Of a stretch of 64,000 nucleotides of DNA, positions 27,815 through 41,961 are shown one piece after another. The translations under genes were made by a program, and so were the position numbers. The first letter of the stretch is position 1. Every line of letters begins with the position of its first letter. This DNA comes from Candidatus Ichthyocystis hellenicum (GTDB lineage: Bacteria > Pseudomonadota > Gammaproteobacteria > Burkholderiales > 2013Ark19i), in contig NZ_LN906597.1 in NCBI RefSeq assembly GCF_001460935.1, positions 544,768-608,767 of the forward strand. Reading direction: 5' to 3'. The notes beneath the pieces were generated by a model, which ran no database searches, was not told the origin of the DNA, and saw only the letters and a program-made list of their open reading frames with translations.

Positions 27815-28807
27815 ATGTTGACGAGAGATATTTTTTCTGTTGCGCCTATGGTGGATTACACAGATAGACATGCTAGGGTTTTTCATCGTCTATTGAGCAA
27901 GCATGCGTGTTTGTACACCGAGATGCTTACAACTAACTCCATTATTCACTCCAAGCGCGATCTTCTTTATCATCCGGATGATCTGGGTAGGGTTGTTTTG
28001 CAGTTGGGGGGCAATGTTCCTAGTGATTTATCACTCTGTTCTCAAAAAGGTGAGATGGCCGGATATTCAGCTATTAATCTTAATTGTGGGTGTCCTAGCA
28101 GTAGAGTTATTGATGGTGGATTTGGTGTAGGGATGATGAAAGATACTAAAGTTGTGGTTTCTTGTTTGAAGGCCATGATGGATTCTGTTTCTATAGATGT
28201 GACCATAAAGCACAGATTAGGGATAGATTATACTTTTTGCTATTCCATGTTTCGAGATTTTGTTGGTGCTGTTGCAGAGTCTGGGGTACGTACCTTCATT
28301 ATTCACGCTCGCAATGCTATCTTGGAGAAGAAAGTGTCTCCCAAGATTAATTTGTCTGCGTTGACGTTGAGATATGATCTTGTATACCGAATTAAGGATG
28401 ATTTTCCGGACCTTTGCATCGTTATCAATGGACATATTCTTAATTTCGATGATGTTGTGGTGCATTTGAAGAAAGTTGATGGGGTAATGCTGGGTAGGAA
28501 GGTTCTCAATGATCCATGGTTTTTACGCCGAGTAGATTCTTTGTACGGTGATTCTGTAGAAGGAGAGGAAGTTACCAGGAGAGCAATTGTTCGCAAATTT
28601 GTGGAGTATGCGCTCATGCAAGAAAAACAACGAGATGGCATAGGTGCTTATCGCCTTATGAAATATATTGTAAATATAATGAATGGCACCCACGGGGCTT
28701 GTCGTTGGAGGAGGATTATCTCCAGTGTCAGAAAAAACAGTGATATGGCACACGTATTGGATTTTATTGAGAATAAAGCTGAAGAGAAGGAGACCTGTTT
28801 AGTCTAG
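27815..28807 (+). CDS. dusA: tRNA-dihydrouridine synthase DusA
   Basis: 330 residues from ATG 27815, with GGGTGA just upstream; a GTG at 27809 is possible. FMN-dependent reduction of uridine 20/20a in the D loop. Family marks: APMVDYTDRHARVFHRLLS, VLQLGGN, NLNCGCPSSRV with the catalytic cysteine, and a FMN phosphate site VMLGRKVLNDPW. The DusA start (rather than DusB/C) is clear. Overlaps convergent plsC by 9 bp. Confidence 0.93.
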   Translation: MLTRDIFSVAPMVDYTDRHARVFHRLLSKHACLYTEMLTTNSIIHSKRDLLYHPDDLGRVVLQLGGNVPSDLSLCSQKGEMAGYSAINLNCGCPSSRVIDGGFGVGMMKDTKVVVSCLKAMMDSVSIDVTIKHRLGIDYTFCYSMFRDFVGAVAESGVRTFIIHARNAILEKKVSPKINLSALTLRYDLVYRIKDDFPDLCIVINGHILNFDDVVVHLKKVDGVMLGRKVLNDPWFLRRVDSLYGDSVEGEEVTRRAIVRKFVEYALMQEKQRDGIGAYRLMKYIVNIMNGTHGACRWRRIISSVRKNSDMAHVLDFIENKAEEKETCLV

Positions 28808-29554
28808 TGTGCTACGTTCCGTGTATATCCAATCTTCCAATTCTCCGGTAAGTTCCTCTACTGTCTTTCCCTTCGGATAAATGGCTTTTCCGAACGACAT
28901 GGTTACGTCCCCGGTTTTGGTAAAAATTACTCCTGTCCATATTTTTATGCTGTTTACCGCTATTGGAATTATGGGGGTGTTTGTTTCCAAGGCAAGGCGT
29001 GCGGCTCCTTTTTTGAAAGGGGCCCTGCTACCATCTCTTATTCTTGTTCCTTGGCTGTAAAATAGGACACTGTTGCCTTTTTTGAGCTCGTTTTTACCTT
29101 TTTCTAAGACTATTTGCTTATCTTTGCGCTTCCATCCAAATAATCCAGAATCAACTTTTATTACAGGAGTAAGGGCAATTGTCCATCCAGCAAAGGGTAT
29201 GAAAAGTATGTATCTCTTGATCGTGAAGACTGTTGGTTGAAGAATTACTGGCATGGTGATAGCGTCCCAGTATGACTCATGATTGGAGGAGAAAATTACG
29301 GGGCCTTTAATTTGATCTAGGTTCTCCTTGCCCTTAAAGATAATTTTTCCGATCATAAAATCATGCATGGCATAGCTAAGCCATTTTACTATCGACATGA
29401 TTATTTTCAAGCGGGTAGTAGAGTCTCTGTGCAAAGAAAAGACGCCGGCGAAAAAAGCGACAATTGATGAAGCAATAATTACCACAATTATTATTATGGC
29501 ACGGATGATCTGTCCCAGAATACCGTTGCCTAAAAAGCGCAAGTGAATTTTCAT
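28799..29554 (-). CDS. plsC: 1-acyl-sn-glycerol-3-phosphate acyltransferase (PlsC-type)
   Basis: 251 residues. N-terminal TM segment about 12-32. Acyltransferase block I HESYWD (H-x4-D, about 92-97), block III-like QGTRIRDG, block IV NTPIIPIAVNS. Makes phosphatidic acid from lysophosphatidic acid at the inner membrane. In Betaproteobacteria a plsC next to glyQS is common. Last gene of the glyQ-glyS-plsC run. Confidence 0.9.
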   Translation of the reverse strand: MKIHLRFLGNGILGQIIRAIIIIVVIIASSIVAFFAGVFSLHRDSTTRLKIIMSIVKWLSYAMHDFMIGKIIFKGKENLDQIKGPVIFSSNHESYWDAITMPVILQPTVFTIKRYILFIPFAGWTIALTPVIKVDSGLFGWKRKDKQIVLEKGKNELKKGNSVLFYSQGTRIRDGSRAPFKKGAARLALETNTPIIPIAVNSIKIWTGVIFTKTGDVTMSFGKAIYPKGKTVEELTGELEDWIYTERSTLD

Positions 29555-29570
29555 CTGTGTTTCTCTATTC

Positions 29571-31634
29571 CTACAGTTCAGCTAGTGGGTATTTGCAATC
29601 AAAAATCCTCTTAGCCTGATTTAACAGTGCTATTCTATTGTTTCTTATGGAGATATTGCTGTCATTAATCATAACACGCTCAAATAATATCTCCACGCAG
29701 CATGCCAATTTATTTAACTGTGACACACAGTCATGTGATGAATCAAATCTATTAATTTTTTCCCAAAGCTCCATTTCTTCTTTTCTAGTCATAAGGGCAG
29801 TGTTGCAACAGGTTAAGGCATTACTATTTTTTGTTATGTTCTCAATTCTTTTCCTTACTTCTATGATTCCAGACATCGAGCCATCATTTATCCAGCTTTG
29901 CAGTTCTTCATGCCGAATTTTGATGTATGGTATGTCATCTATGTTTTTGAGAACACAGGAAGTTAATTTTTTGTCGTAATGCAATACGTGGACAGCATAA
30001 TTTTTTGCTCGTTCCATAATAAAATAGGACAGTTTTTCGTACAATTCTGATTTTTCTGTAGATATATTATGCACTTCTTGTGCAATAGATATTGCTTTTG
30101 ACAGTGTTGGAAGGGACTTGTATTTAATGTACGCTCTTACAATTCCCAGTGCTTTTCTTCGGAGTGCGAAAGGGTCCTTCTCTCCCGTAGGAATTTCGTC
30201 GATCGAGAAAAAACCGACAAGAGACTCTAGTTTTTCGCTTATGTTTAGGTATATTGCGGGGTTGCCAATATCACTTTCGTCAAACGAGTAATCATATTGA
30301 TGATATAGTGCTTTTACTATTTCCTGTGGCTTGTTTTCATGCTTAGCGTAGTAGCTACCCATGATTCCCTGTAGTTCTGGAAATTCTTGAACCATTAACG
30401 TAAGCAGGTCCACTTTAGATAATCTACATGATTCCTGTAAATGTAGGTGCTCCTCTTCTGATAGTTTTCCCAATTGAGCCATTTTTTTTGCGATATCAAG
30501 GATGCGATTGGTTCTGTCTTGTTGGGTACCAAGTTTAGTGTGGTAAATTACATACGGCAATTTCTGTGCGTATTCATCCAGGGAGTGCTTTAGATCTTGA
30601 TTCCAGAAAAATTCTGCATCTGCCAGTCTAGCTTTGAGTACTCTTTCATTTCCTTGAATAATACACTTTGGGTCTTGTGGTGCGTTGTTGGACACCATAA
30701 TAAATTTGTTGATGATTTTCTTATCGTTGTCTTTGAGTATTACATATTTTTGATTTAGCCTCATTGTCAATTCAAGACACTCTGGCGGAAGTTGCAGAAA
30801 TTGAGTCGGAAATGTTCCGCAATAACTCTTTGGATATTCAACCATGTTGCTTACTTCATGTATTAATTCTTTGTTTACACTATCCTCAATGGGATTGTGC
30901 ACATTCTCTATTTTGGCTATTTCCATAATCTGCTGAGAGATTTTTTCTATACGTTCCTCATTTCTAACTACAACAAACCCTTCTTCTTTCATCTGTTTTT
31001 CGTAGGTGTCGGCGCTTTTTATAGATATATTTTTTGCGCAAAGAACACGATGCCCTCGGACTGTATTAGCAGATTTCACCTCTGCTATTTGGGCAGGTAT
31101 GGTTTTTTCTCCATGCATAATTAGCAAAGTTCTTATTGGGCGAACGAAAGGCAGTGATTGATCAGTTAACCACTTCATTTCTTTTAGTGATGGTATTTTA
31201 TGCAGAGAGCCAAAAATAATTTTTTCTATGATCATTTCTAGGTCAATATTAGTTGATGGTTTTTTCCAAACAACCCACAGTCTCTCGTTTTCAATAGTTA
31301 TAGAAGATAGGTCTTCTAGCACAGGTTTGGGATCCATACGCTGTAATTTTTTTATCAGAGCTTCTGTAGGTTTTCCTTCTGCTGTGTAAGCGATATCACT
31401 GGGCATGATCTTGGTTACAGGAGATTGTTTGTTGGAATAATATGGTATTTGCTGTGCTATAAAAGCAATCCGGCGAGGAGTTGTGTAGCAGTAGGTATTA
31501 GGACTTATAAATCCGTTTTTTTCTAGTTCCTCAGTAATTTTTTCGGCAATGTATTTGCGAATAATGGTTACATCTTTGGCCGGTATCTCTTCTGTGCCAA
31601 TCTCTATAAGGAGGGTTTGTTGTAAGCCACTCAT
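29571..31634 (-). CDS. glyS: Glycyl-tRNA synthetase beta subunit
   Basis: 687 residues, normal length. Starts with LLIEIGTEEIPAKDV, the family N-terminus, then PRRIAFIAQQI and YPKSYCGTFP; the HD-like and anticodon-binding-like C-terminal domains follow. Partner of GlyQ in the heterotetrameric enzyme. 2 bp downstream of glyQ. Confidence 0.95.
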   Translation of the reverse strand: MSGLQQTLLIEIGTEEIPAKDVTIIRKYIAEKITEELEKNGFISPNTYCYTTPRRIAFIAQQIPYYSNKQSPVTKIMPSDIAYTAEGKPTEALIKKLQRMDPKPVLEDLSSITIENERLWVVWKKPSTNIDLEMIIEKIIFGSLHKIPSLKEMKWLTDQSLPFVRPIRTLLIMHGEKTIPAQIAEVKSANTVRGHRVLCAKNISIKSADTYEKQMKEEGFVVVRNEERIEKISQQIMEIAKIENVHNPIEDSVNKELIHEVSNMVEYPKSYCGTFPTQFLQLPPECLELTMRLNQKYVILKDNDKKIINKFIMVSNNAPQDPKCIIQGNERVLKARLADAEFFWNQDLKHSLDEYAQKLPYVIYHTKLGTQQDRTNRILDIAKKMAQLGKLSEEEHLHLQESCRLSKVDLLTLMVQEFPELQGIMGSYYAKHENKPQEIVKALYHQYDYSFDESDIGNPAIYLNISEKLESLVGFFSIDEIPTGEKDPFALRRKALGIVRAYIKYKSLPTLSKAISIAQEVHNISTEKSELYEKLSYFIMERAKNYAVHVLHYDKKLTSCVLKNIDDIPYIKIRHEELQSWINDGSMSGIIEVRKRIENITKNSNALTCCNTALMTRKEEMELWEKINRFDSSHDCVSQLNKLACCVEILFERVMINDSNISIRNNRIALLNQAKRIFDCKYPLAEL

Positions 31635-31636
31635 AT

Positions 31637-32536
31637 TTATGTCCCTGTATGTTTATGCAGTAACGGGAAATTTTGCTCTTCCCTTTGTTTTAGATACAGA
31701 AGGGCAATTTGGTGAGACATGCTACGAATGCGCTTGATGAAAGCAACTCGTTCTGTATCGGATATTGCTTTACTTGCATCTAGTACGTTGAATATATGAG
31801 AGCATTGTATAGCCATATCATAGCTAGGTATTGGTAATTCTTTTTCTACTAATCGGTAGGATTCTTTTTCAAATAGCTCAAAAAGTTGCAACAGTGCATC
31901 CGGGTTGGCATCTTCGAAATTATAACTTGATTGTTGAATTTCATTTTCACGCCAAATATCTCCGTACGTTAAAGATTGATTATTTTGGTTCTCGTTCCAA
32001 ATCAGATCAAATACGTTATCTATTTTTTGCAGGTACATAGAGAGCCGTTCTAGGCCATATGTGATTTCTGCCAAAATAGATTGACATTTTATCCCCGCAA
32101 TTTCTTGGAAATATGTTATCTGAGAGATTTCCATTCCGTCTAACCATACCTCCCACCCTAAGCCCCATGCGCCTAGTGTTGGAGAGTGCCAGTTATCTTC
32201 TACAAATCTAATATCGTGATTACGTTCATCTAGTCCTAGTTCTGATAGGCTAGCGAGGTAAACTTCCTGAAGATCTTTGGGGGCTGGTTTGATAACAGTT
32301 TGGAATTGATAGTAACGCTGCAAGCGGTTCGGATTTTCCGCATAACGTCCGTCTGCAGGTCTTCTGGATGGTTGTACGTAGCAAGCAGACCAAGGCTCAG
32401 GGCCTAACGATCTTAAGAATGTTCCGTAGTGGAACGTACCTGCGCCAACTGCGGCATCCAAAGGCTGTAGTAATGAGCAACCGTAATTTGTCCAGTATCT
32501 TTGCAAACTCAAGATGACTGATTGAAATGTTTTCAT
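31637..32536 (-). CDS. glyQ: Glycyl-tRNA synthetase alpha subunit
   Basis: 299 residues, class II catalytic subunit. Characteristic N-terminus [13 protein letters not shown], then [38 protein letters not shown]-like segment and [12 protein letters not shown]. It faces away from the rRNA operon, with about 130 bp between its ATG and the likely rRNA promoter. Confidence 0.95.
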   Translation of the reverse strand: MKTFQSVILSLQRYWTNYGCSLLQPLDAAVGAGTFHYGTFLRSLGPEPWSACYVQPSRRPADGRYAENPNRLQRYYQFQTVIKPAPKDLQEVYLASLSELGLDERNHDIRFVEDNWHSPTLGAWGLGWEVWLDGMEISQITYFQEIAGIKCQSILAEITYGLERLSMYLQKIDNVFDLIWNENQNNQSLTYGDIWRENEIQQSSYNFEDANPDALLQLFELFEKESYRLVEKELPIPSYDMAIQCSHIFNVLDASKAISDTERVAFIKRIRSMSHQIALLYLKQREEQNFPLLHKHTGT

Positions 32537-32663
32537 AGTCGAAGTTGACAGGGCTAAGGAACGAGAAAGCAGTATACCTCAGTATGCACTGCCATTTTAT
32601 ATTTTTTATTTTACGGCAAATACAGGTTGATTTAAGTATATTTGTTTTTTTTACCAAATTTGT

Positions 32664-32692
32664 TTGACAGAAAGTCAATTTTCTAGAACAAT
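32664..32692 (+). promoter_or_regulatory. Probable rRNA operon promoter
   Basis: TTGACA, 17-bp spacer, AACAAT. A GC-containing discriminator follows and then a leader containing GTTCTTTAAAAAACA, a boxA-like antitermination element, at 32756 (and at 32883 in the second copy). Confidence 0.6.
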
Positions 32693-32966
32693 CTCGACCC
32701 TCAGTTGTTGTTTTATCTCTTCTTTCTGAGGGGGGATGTTTGAGACGGTTTAAGGGTTCTTTAAAAAACAGGTAGACAGCAGATAGTTGTGAGCGGGTAG
32801 AGGGAAGTGCGAAAGCACAAAGGAAGAAATTAAAGAAATAAAGTAAAGAGTTTGATCCTGGCTCAGATTGAACGCTGGCGGTGTTCTTTAAAAAACAGGT
32901 AGACAGCAGATAGTTGTGAGCGGGTAGAGGGAAGTGCGAAAGCACAAAGGAAGAAATTAAAGAAAT

Positions 32967-34508
<1,542 letters not shown>

Positions 34509-34587
34509 GAGAAAACACCCTTTACTCCGTTCACAACTATAAGTTGTCTATCTTTGACTGTATCTGATGGTGTTGAGGATGATTTTA

Positions 34588-34664
34588 GGGTCTATAGCTC
34601 AGCTGGTCAGAGCACACGCTTGATAAGCGTGGGGTCGTTGGTTCAAGTCCAACTAGACCCACCA
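34588..34664 (+). tRNA. tRNA-Ile (GAT)
   Basis: In the 16S-23S spacer. Acceptor GGGTCTA pairs with TAGACCC, D-arm AGCTCAGCTGGTCAGAGC, anticodon loop CTTGATAAG (GAT), T-arm GGTTCAAGTCC, CCA encoded. No tRNA-Ala follows it in this spacer. Confidence 0.96.
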
Positions 34665-34854
34665 CATGTTTTTCCTCGCTTCAGCGGTATACGAGGTTTT
34701 GTGGTTTTCTGGTACGGTTGTGGTGATGATTTTTTTGAAGCAAGTGGAGTAAAGAGATCTGTAAAAAAGAGGAAGAGAAGTAGGTAGAAAAGCAAGGATA
34801 ATTAAAAAAACAAAGAGGAAAAAAAGCAAAGCACAGAGAGATACTAAAGCTATA

Positions 34855-37748
<2,894 letters not shown>

Positions 37749-37812
37749 ATAGAATTAGTGTCTAGCTCTGTGTGAATCTACTTCTCTTTTTTGATCTCTT
37801 TTTGATTTTTAT

Positions 37813-37928
37813 AGTCTCGTGGCCATAGCTCGGTGGAACCACCCCTTCCCATCCCGAACAGGACCGTGAAATGCCGACGCGCCGATGATAGTTACTTAAC
37901 TGTAGCGAAAGTAGGTTGCTGCGAGACT
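37813..37928 (+). rRNA. rrf: 5S ribosomal RNA
   Basis: About 115 bases; GTCTCGTGGCC pairs at the ends with GCGAGAC. Contains CCATCCCGAACAGG and GCGCCGATGATAGT, usual 5S landmarks. A second, incomplete copy starting at 37970 belongs to the 127-bp duplication. Confidence 0.93.
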
Positions 37929-38096
37929 TTTGATATACTTTATGGGGGCCGTGTGGCCCCTTTTTTTTACCCTTCCCATCCCGAACAGGACCGTGAAATG
38001 CCGACGCGCCGATGATAGTTACTTAACTGTAGCGAAAGTAGGTTGCTGCGAGACTTTTGATATACTTTATGGGGGCCGTGTGGCCCCTTTTTTTTA
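37843..38096. repeat. Perfect 127-bp tandem duplication at the 5S/terminator end (likely assembly join)
   Basis: 37843-37969 equals 37970-38096 exactly, flanking bases differ. It covers the 3' three quarters of 5S and the terminator. Same length as the duplication at 32756. Confidence 0.9.
37945..37968 (+). terminator. Intrinsic terminator of the rRNA operon
   Basis: GGGGCC-GTGT-GGCCCC stem-loop followed by eight T. Repeated at 38072-38095 in the duplicate. Confidence 0.92.
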
Positions 38097-38229
38097 ACTT
38101 ACGAATTTGCTACTTGTTGTAAGAGTTAAATTATCGTCATTTTTTGCTTGTGTATAACCAACCTATTGACCTTAAAAGAGAGTATATTTTAGCTCGTGCT
38201 TTTCTCGTTTCTTTTCATGGAGATCTGGT

Positions 38230-40650
38230 ATGGCGTTAGAATTATTAACCGTGTTTTTCTTGCTCGGGTTTTTTTTGTTGTCGGCGTTGTTTCCTGGATC
38301 TTCGCTTGCTTTTCTTGTATTTGGATCAGCGGTTTCCTACCTTGCGTATTTATTGAACTTTACAGGAACTCAATTAAGTTTTTTTGTTGGTTCCTACTTT
38401 TCTATTTGGTTTTTGCTGTCATTTTCACCTTTGCGTCGTTCATTTATAACGAACCGAATTTTTAATATTTTTAAGCGGGTTATGCCGCCTATTTCCGCTA
38501 CTGAAAAGGATGCTATCGAGGCGGGAACTATATGGTGGGATGCACAAATTTTTTCTGGTAAACCAAGCCTCAAACTTTTATCTTCTTTTAAGGAACCGAC
38601 TTTAACGCAAGAGGAGAAAAATTTTCTTGATGAGGATGTCGAGGAGTTATGCTCTCTTTTTACCGAATGGGATACTTTTAAACATCGAGATTTGCCTGCA
38701 CACGTGTGGTCATTTATACGTGAGAGAGGGTTTCTTGGAATTGCTATTCCAAAGGAGTTTGGAGGCAAGGGGTTTTCTCCCTATGCGCATGGTGTTATTC
38801 TGCAAAAGATATCTTCTCACTGTTGTGCAGCAGTGATACACGTCATGGTTCCCAATTCTTTGGGACCAGCGGAGTTGTTGATTAATTATGGGACAGAAGA
38901 GCAAAGAAATAAATACCTATCTCGTTTGGCGCAAGGGATAGAAGTTCCGGCCTTCGCTTTGACATCTCCAGAGGCCGGTTCAGATGCATCTTCAATCCCT
39001 GATTATGGAATCGTTTGCCGAGGTGAGTGGGAAGGTGAAGAGATAATCGGCATGAGGCTAACCTGGAATAAGCGTTATATCACCATGGGACCTATTTGTA
39101 CTTTGCTAGGGTTAGCATTTAAATTATACGATCCTGACCATTTGATAGGAGACAAGGAAGATATAGGTATTACATGTGCCATAATTCCGTCTGATCTTCC
39201 TGGCATAGAGATTGGACGTAGGCACTATCCTGTTGATGCAGTTTTTCAAAATGGTCCTAATTCGGCTAAAGATTTGTTTATTCCCCTGAGCTTTGTTATT
39301 GGGGGTGTTGATATGGTTGGACAAGGATGGAAGATGTTAATGGAATCTTTGTCTGAAGGTAGGGGAGTGTCTTTGCCCAATACCGCTTTGGGTTCATCAA
39401 AATTAGGTTTATTTTCTACTACTGCATATGCTTTTGTTCGTAGGCAGTTTTCTTCTCCAATATGCTTTTTTGAAGGGGTACAGCTTCCAATAGCTAGAAT
39501 GACAGCTTTTGTCTACATCATGGAGTCAATGTGGCGTTTGAATGCTATAGCTCTTAATTTGGGAGAAAAGCCGTCTGTTATTTCTGCAATTTGCAAGTAC
39601 CATATTACTGAAATGCAGCGGAAGGTTTTATCAGATGCTATGGATATTCAGGCGGGCAAGGCTATTTGTTCAGGACCTAACAACTATATTGCTAGGGCGT
39701 ATTCGCAGACTCCTGTTGCTATGACGGTGGAGGGGGCTAATATTTTGACACGCTGCCTAATTATTTTTGGTCAAGGTGCTATACGTTGTCATCCTTTTGT
39801 TTTGCGAGAAATGTTGGCAGTTGCTTCAACTGATAAGAAAGCTATAAAAGAATTTGATAAGGCACTGTTTGGGCACATAGCTTTTATCATACGCAATACG
39901 ATAGTTTCTTTTTGGCACGGAATCACTTCTTCACGTCTTGTTTGTATCTGCGGCATGAATTCTCCTAAAAAATGGAGGCCATATATACGTCATTTCCTTC
40001 GTTTTAGTGCTGCTTTTGCCATGGTTTCTGATTTCTCAATGTTGATAGTTGGTGGAAAATTAAAACGGAAGGAAGGACTTTCTGCCCGATTAGGTGATAT
40101 TTTAAGTTACCTCTTTATGATTTCTGCTGTTATTAAGCGCTATGATTTTTCTAATTTTCGTGATGAAGATGAAGCTGTTGTGGCTTGGTCGCTAAATTAT
40201 CTGTTTGTAGAGATGCAAAGGGCATTCTACGAGTTTTTTGATAACTTTCCTTTGAAGATTTTTTCCAAAATTTTAAAAAGGCTAGTTTTTCCTTGGGGGC
40301 CTATTTTTAAAAGTCCTACGGACGAGTTGAGCATCAAGTTATCTAATATAGTTACCTCACCCTCTGTTATTAGAGATTCTTACTTGGAAAACATGTTCTT
40401 ATCCAAAGATCCATTAAATCCCTTGGCTCGATTAAACAAGGCCTTTCGGATGGCTGATCGTGCAAATGAGATTAGCAAAAAAATCCGTAAAATTGCCTTA
40501 GATCCGTGGATTGATGCTAGGCAGGGGGCTCGTCATGCCCTTGGTAAGGGTTTGATTAAGGATGAGGAGTATGAATTTTATTTGGGGTACTTGGATTTAT
40601 ATGATGATGTGATAAAAGTGGATGATTTTTCTAAAGACCTTGAAATTTAA
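38230..40650 (+). CDS. fadE: Acyl-CoA dehydrogenase FadE
   Basis: 806 residues, matching the long FadE class rather than 380-residue dehydrogenases. Two or three N-terminal hydrophobic segments, then the dehydrogenase core from about 140: LGIAIPKEFGGKGFS, FALTSPEAGSDASS (flavin site), ITMGPICTLLGLAF; catalytic-region GANILTRCLIIFGQGA near 505. The C-terminal quarter is the FadE-specific domain. First step of fatty-acid beta-oxidation. GGAG 8 nt before ATG. Heads the cluster behind the rRNA operon. Confidence 0.92.
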   Translation: MALELLTVFFLLGFFLLSALFPGSSLAFLVFGSAVSYLAYLLNFTGTQLSFFVGSYFSIWFLLSFSPLRRSFITNRIFNIFKRVMPPISATEKDAIEAGTIWWDAQIFSGKPSLKLLSSFKEPTLTQEEKNFLDEDVEELCSLFTEWDTFKHRDLPAHVWSFIRERGFLGIAIPKEFGGKGFSPYAHGVILQKISSHCCAAVIHVMVPNSLGPAELLINYGTEEQRNKYLSRLAQGIEVPAFALTSPEAGSDASSIPDYGIVCRGEWEGEEIIGMRLTWNKRYITMGPICTLLGLAFKLYDPDHLIGDKEDIGITCAIIPSDLPGIEIGRRHYPVDAVFQNGPNSAKDLFIPLSFVIGGVDMVGQGWKMLMESLSEGRGVSLPNTALGSSKLGLFSTTAYAFVRRQFSSPICFFEGVQLPIARMTAFVYIMESMWRLNAIALNLGEKPSVISAICKYHITEMQRKVLSDAMDIQAGKAICSGPNNYIARAYSQTPVAMTVEGANILTRCLIIFGQGAIRCHPFVLREMLAVASTDKKAIKEFDKALFGHIAFIIRNTIVSFWHGITSSRLVCICGMNSPKKWRPYIRHFLRFSAAFAMVSDFSMLIVGGKLKRKEGLSARLGDILSYLFMISAVIKRYDFSNFRDEDEAVVAWSLNYLFVEMQRAFYEFFDNFPLKIFSKILKRLVFPWGPIFKSPTDELSIKLSNIVTSPSVIRDSYLENMFLSKDPLNPLARLNKAFRMADRANEISKKIRKIALDPWIDARQGARHALGKGLIKDEEYEFYLGYLDLYDDVIKVDDFSKDLEI

Positions 40651-40674
40651 TCAAAAAGGAGTATTGATAAGTTT

Positions 40675-41961
40675 ATGTCTCATGTTCCTGTTTATCTTGT
40701 TGATGGTTTACGAACACCTTTTCTGAAGTCAAGGAATGTTCCTGGACCTTTTTCAGCGTCTGATTTAGCTGTGTTTTCTGGGCGTTCTTTGCTGATGAAG
40801 CAGCCTTTTCTTTCTTCTCAACTGTCTGAAGTGATAGTTGGCTGTGCTATTCCTGCCCCAACTGAGCCCAATATAGGTAGATATATAGCTTTGCGCTTGG
40901 GGTGTGGTTACAAAGTTCCTGGGTGGACAGTTATGCGTAATTGCGCTTCTGGATTGCAGTCAATCGATTCAGCTTTTTCTAATGTTTTGCTCGGGCGTAG
41001 CGATATTGTTTTGGCAGGAGGAACAGATGCATTATCTAGGGCTCCTCTTATTTTTAACCGTGATATGACATTGTTATTTTCTCGGCTTGCATTGGCTAAG
41101 ACTTTAAAGAATTATTTGGTTTTGCTCTCTAAGTTTCGTTTATCTTTTTTAAAGCCAATAATTGCCCTAATGGAAGGTTTAACAGAACCTACTACTGGTG
41201 AGATGATGGGGCAAACAGCTGAAAATTTAGCCCATAAGTTTGGTATTAGTCGTCAACAGATGGATGAGTACTCCGTTCGTTCCAATCTCAGAGCTTTTTC
41301 TGCACAAGAAACTGGATTTTTCGCATCAGAAATTACTCCAATTTTTGACCAAGAAGGGATAGTGTACGAGCGAGACGATGGTATTCGTTCTGACTCATCC
41401 GTTGAGAAGCTAGCCAAGCTTAAGCCAGTATTCGATAGAAAGTATGGGCAGGTGACGGCAGCTAACAGTTCCCAGGTTACTGATGGTGCTGCTTTTGTTC
41501 TTATTGCATCAGAGGAATCTGTTGAAAAATTTTCTTTGTCTCCTTTGGCAAGAATTGTTGGCATTGAATGGTCTGCTTTGGATCCATCATTGATGGGTTT
41601 GGGGCCTCTGTATTCTATAGCTAATCTTCTTAGAAAATATCGTCTTTCTTTAAGTGATATTGGTGCGTGGGAGATAAATGAAGCCTTTGCTGCTCAAGTT
41701 ATTGCTTGTCTGGAAGCTGCCAAAGACAGTGATTTTTGCTCAAATGAACGATTGTGGGAAGGTGCTTTGGGCACTATTCCAGAGGATAGACTAAATATCG
41801 ATGGCGGTTCAATTTCTCTTGGGCATCCTGTTGGAGCTTCTGGAGCACGTATAACGTTGCATTTAGCTAATGTTATGCATCGTTTGGATGTGCGTTATGG
41901 GGTTGCATCTATTTGTATTGGTGGTGGTATGGGTGGATCTGTGTTACTGGAGAAAGTATGA
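40675..41961 (+). CDS. fadI: Acetyl-CoA C-acyltransferase (thiolase, FadI-like)
   Basis: 428 residues. Nucleophilic Cys90 in MRNCASGLQS, NEAFAAQV, His384 in LGHPVGASGAR and the second catalytic Cys414 in CIGGGMGG are all present. Cleaves 3-ketoacyl-CoA to acetyl-CoA in the last beta-oxidation step. Length is closer to FadI (about 436) than FadA (about 390). AAAAGGAG precedes the ATG at somewhat long spacing. Overlaps the next gene by ATGA. Confidence 0.9.
   Translation: MSHVPVYLVDGLRTPFLKSRNVPGPFSASDLAVFSGRSLLMKQPFLSSQLSEVIVGCAIPAPTEPNIGRYIALRLGCGYKVPGWTVMRNCASGLQSIDSAFSNVLLGRSDIVLAGGTDALSRAPLIFNRDMTLLFSRLALAKTLKNYLVLLSKFRLSFLKPIIALMEGLTEPTTGEMMGQTAENLAHKFGISRQQMDEYSVRSNLRAFSAQETGFFASEITPIFDQEGIVYERDDGIRSDSSVEKLAKLKPVFDRKYGQVTAANSSQVTDGAAFVLIASEESVEKFSLSPLARIVGIEWSALDPSLMGLGPLYSIANLLRKYRLSLSDIGAWEINEAFAAQVIACLEAAKDSDFCSNERLWEGALGTIPEDRLNIDGGSISLGHPVGASGARITLHLANVMHRLDVRYGVASICIGGGMGGSVLLEKV

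Noticed and set aside
32397-32945. 182-codon minus-strand frame over glyQ start and the rRNA leader
   Set aside because: It crosses the artefactual duplication and the rRNA promoter, and glyQ explains its coding part in another frame.
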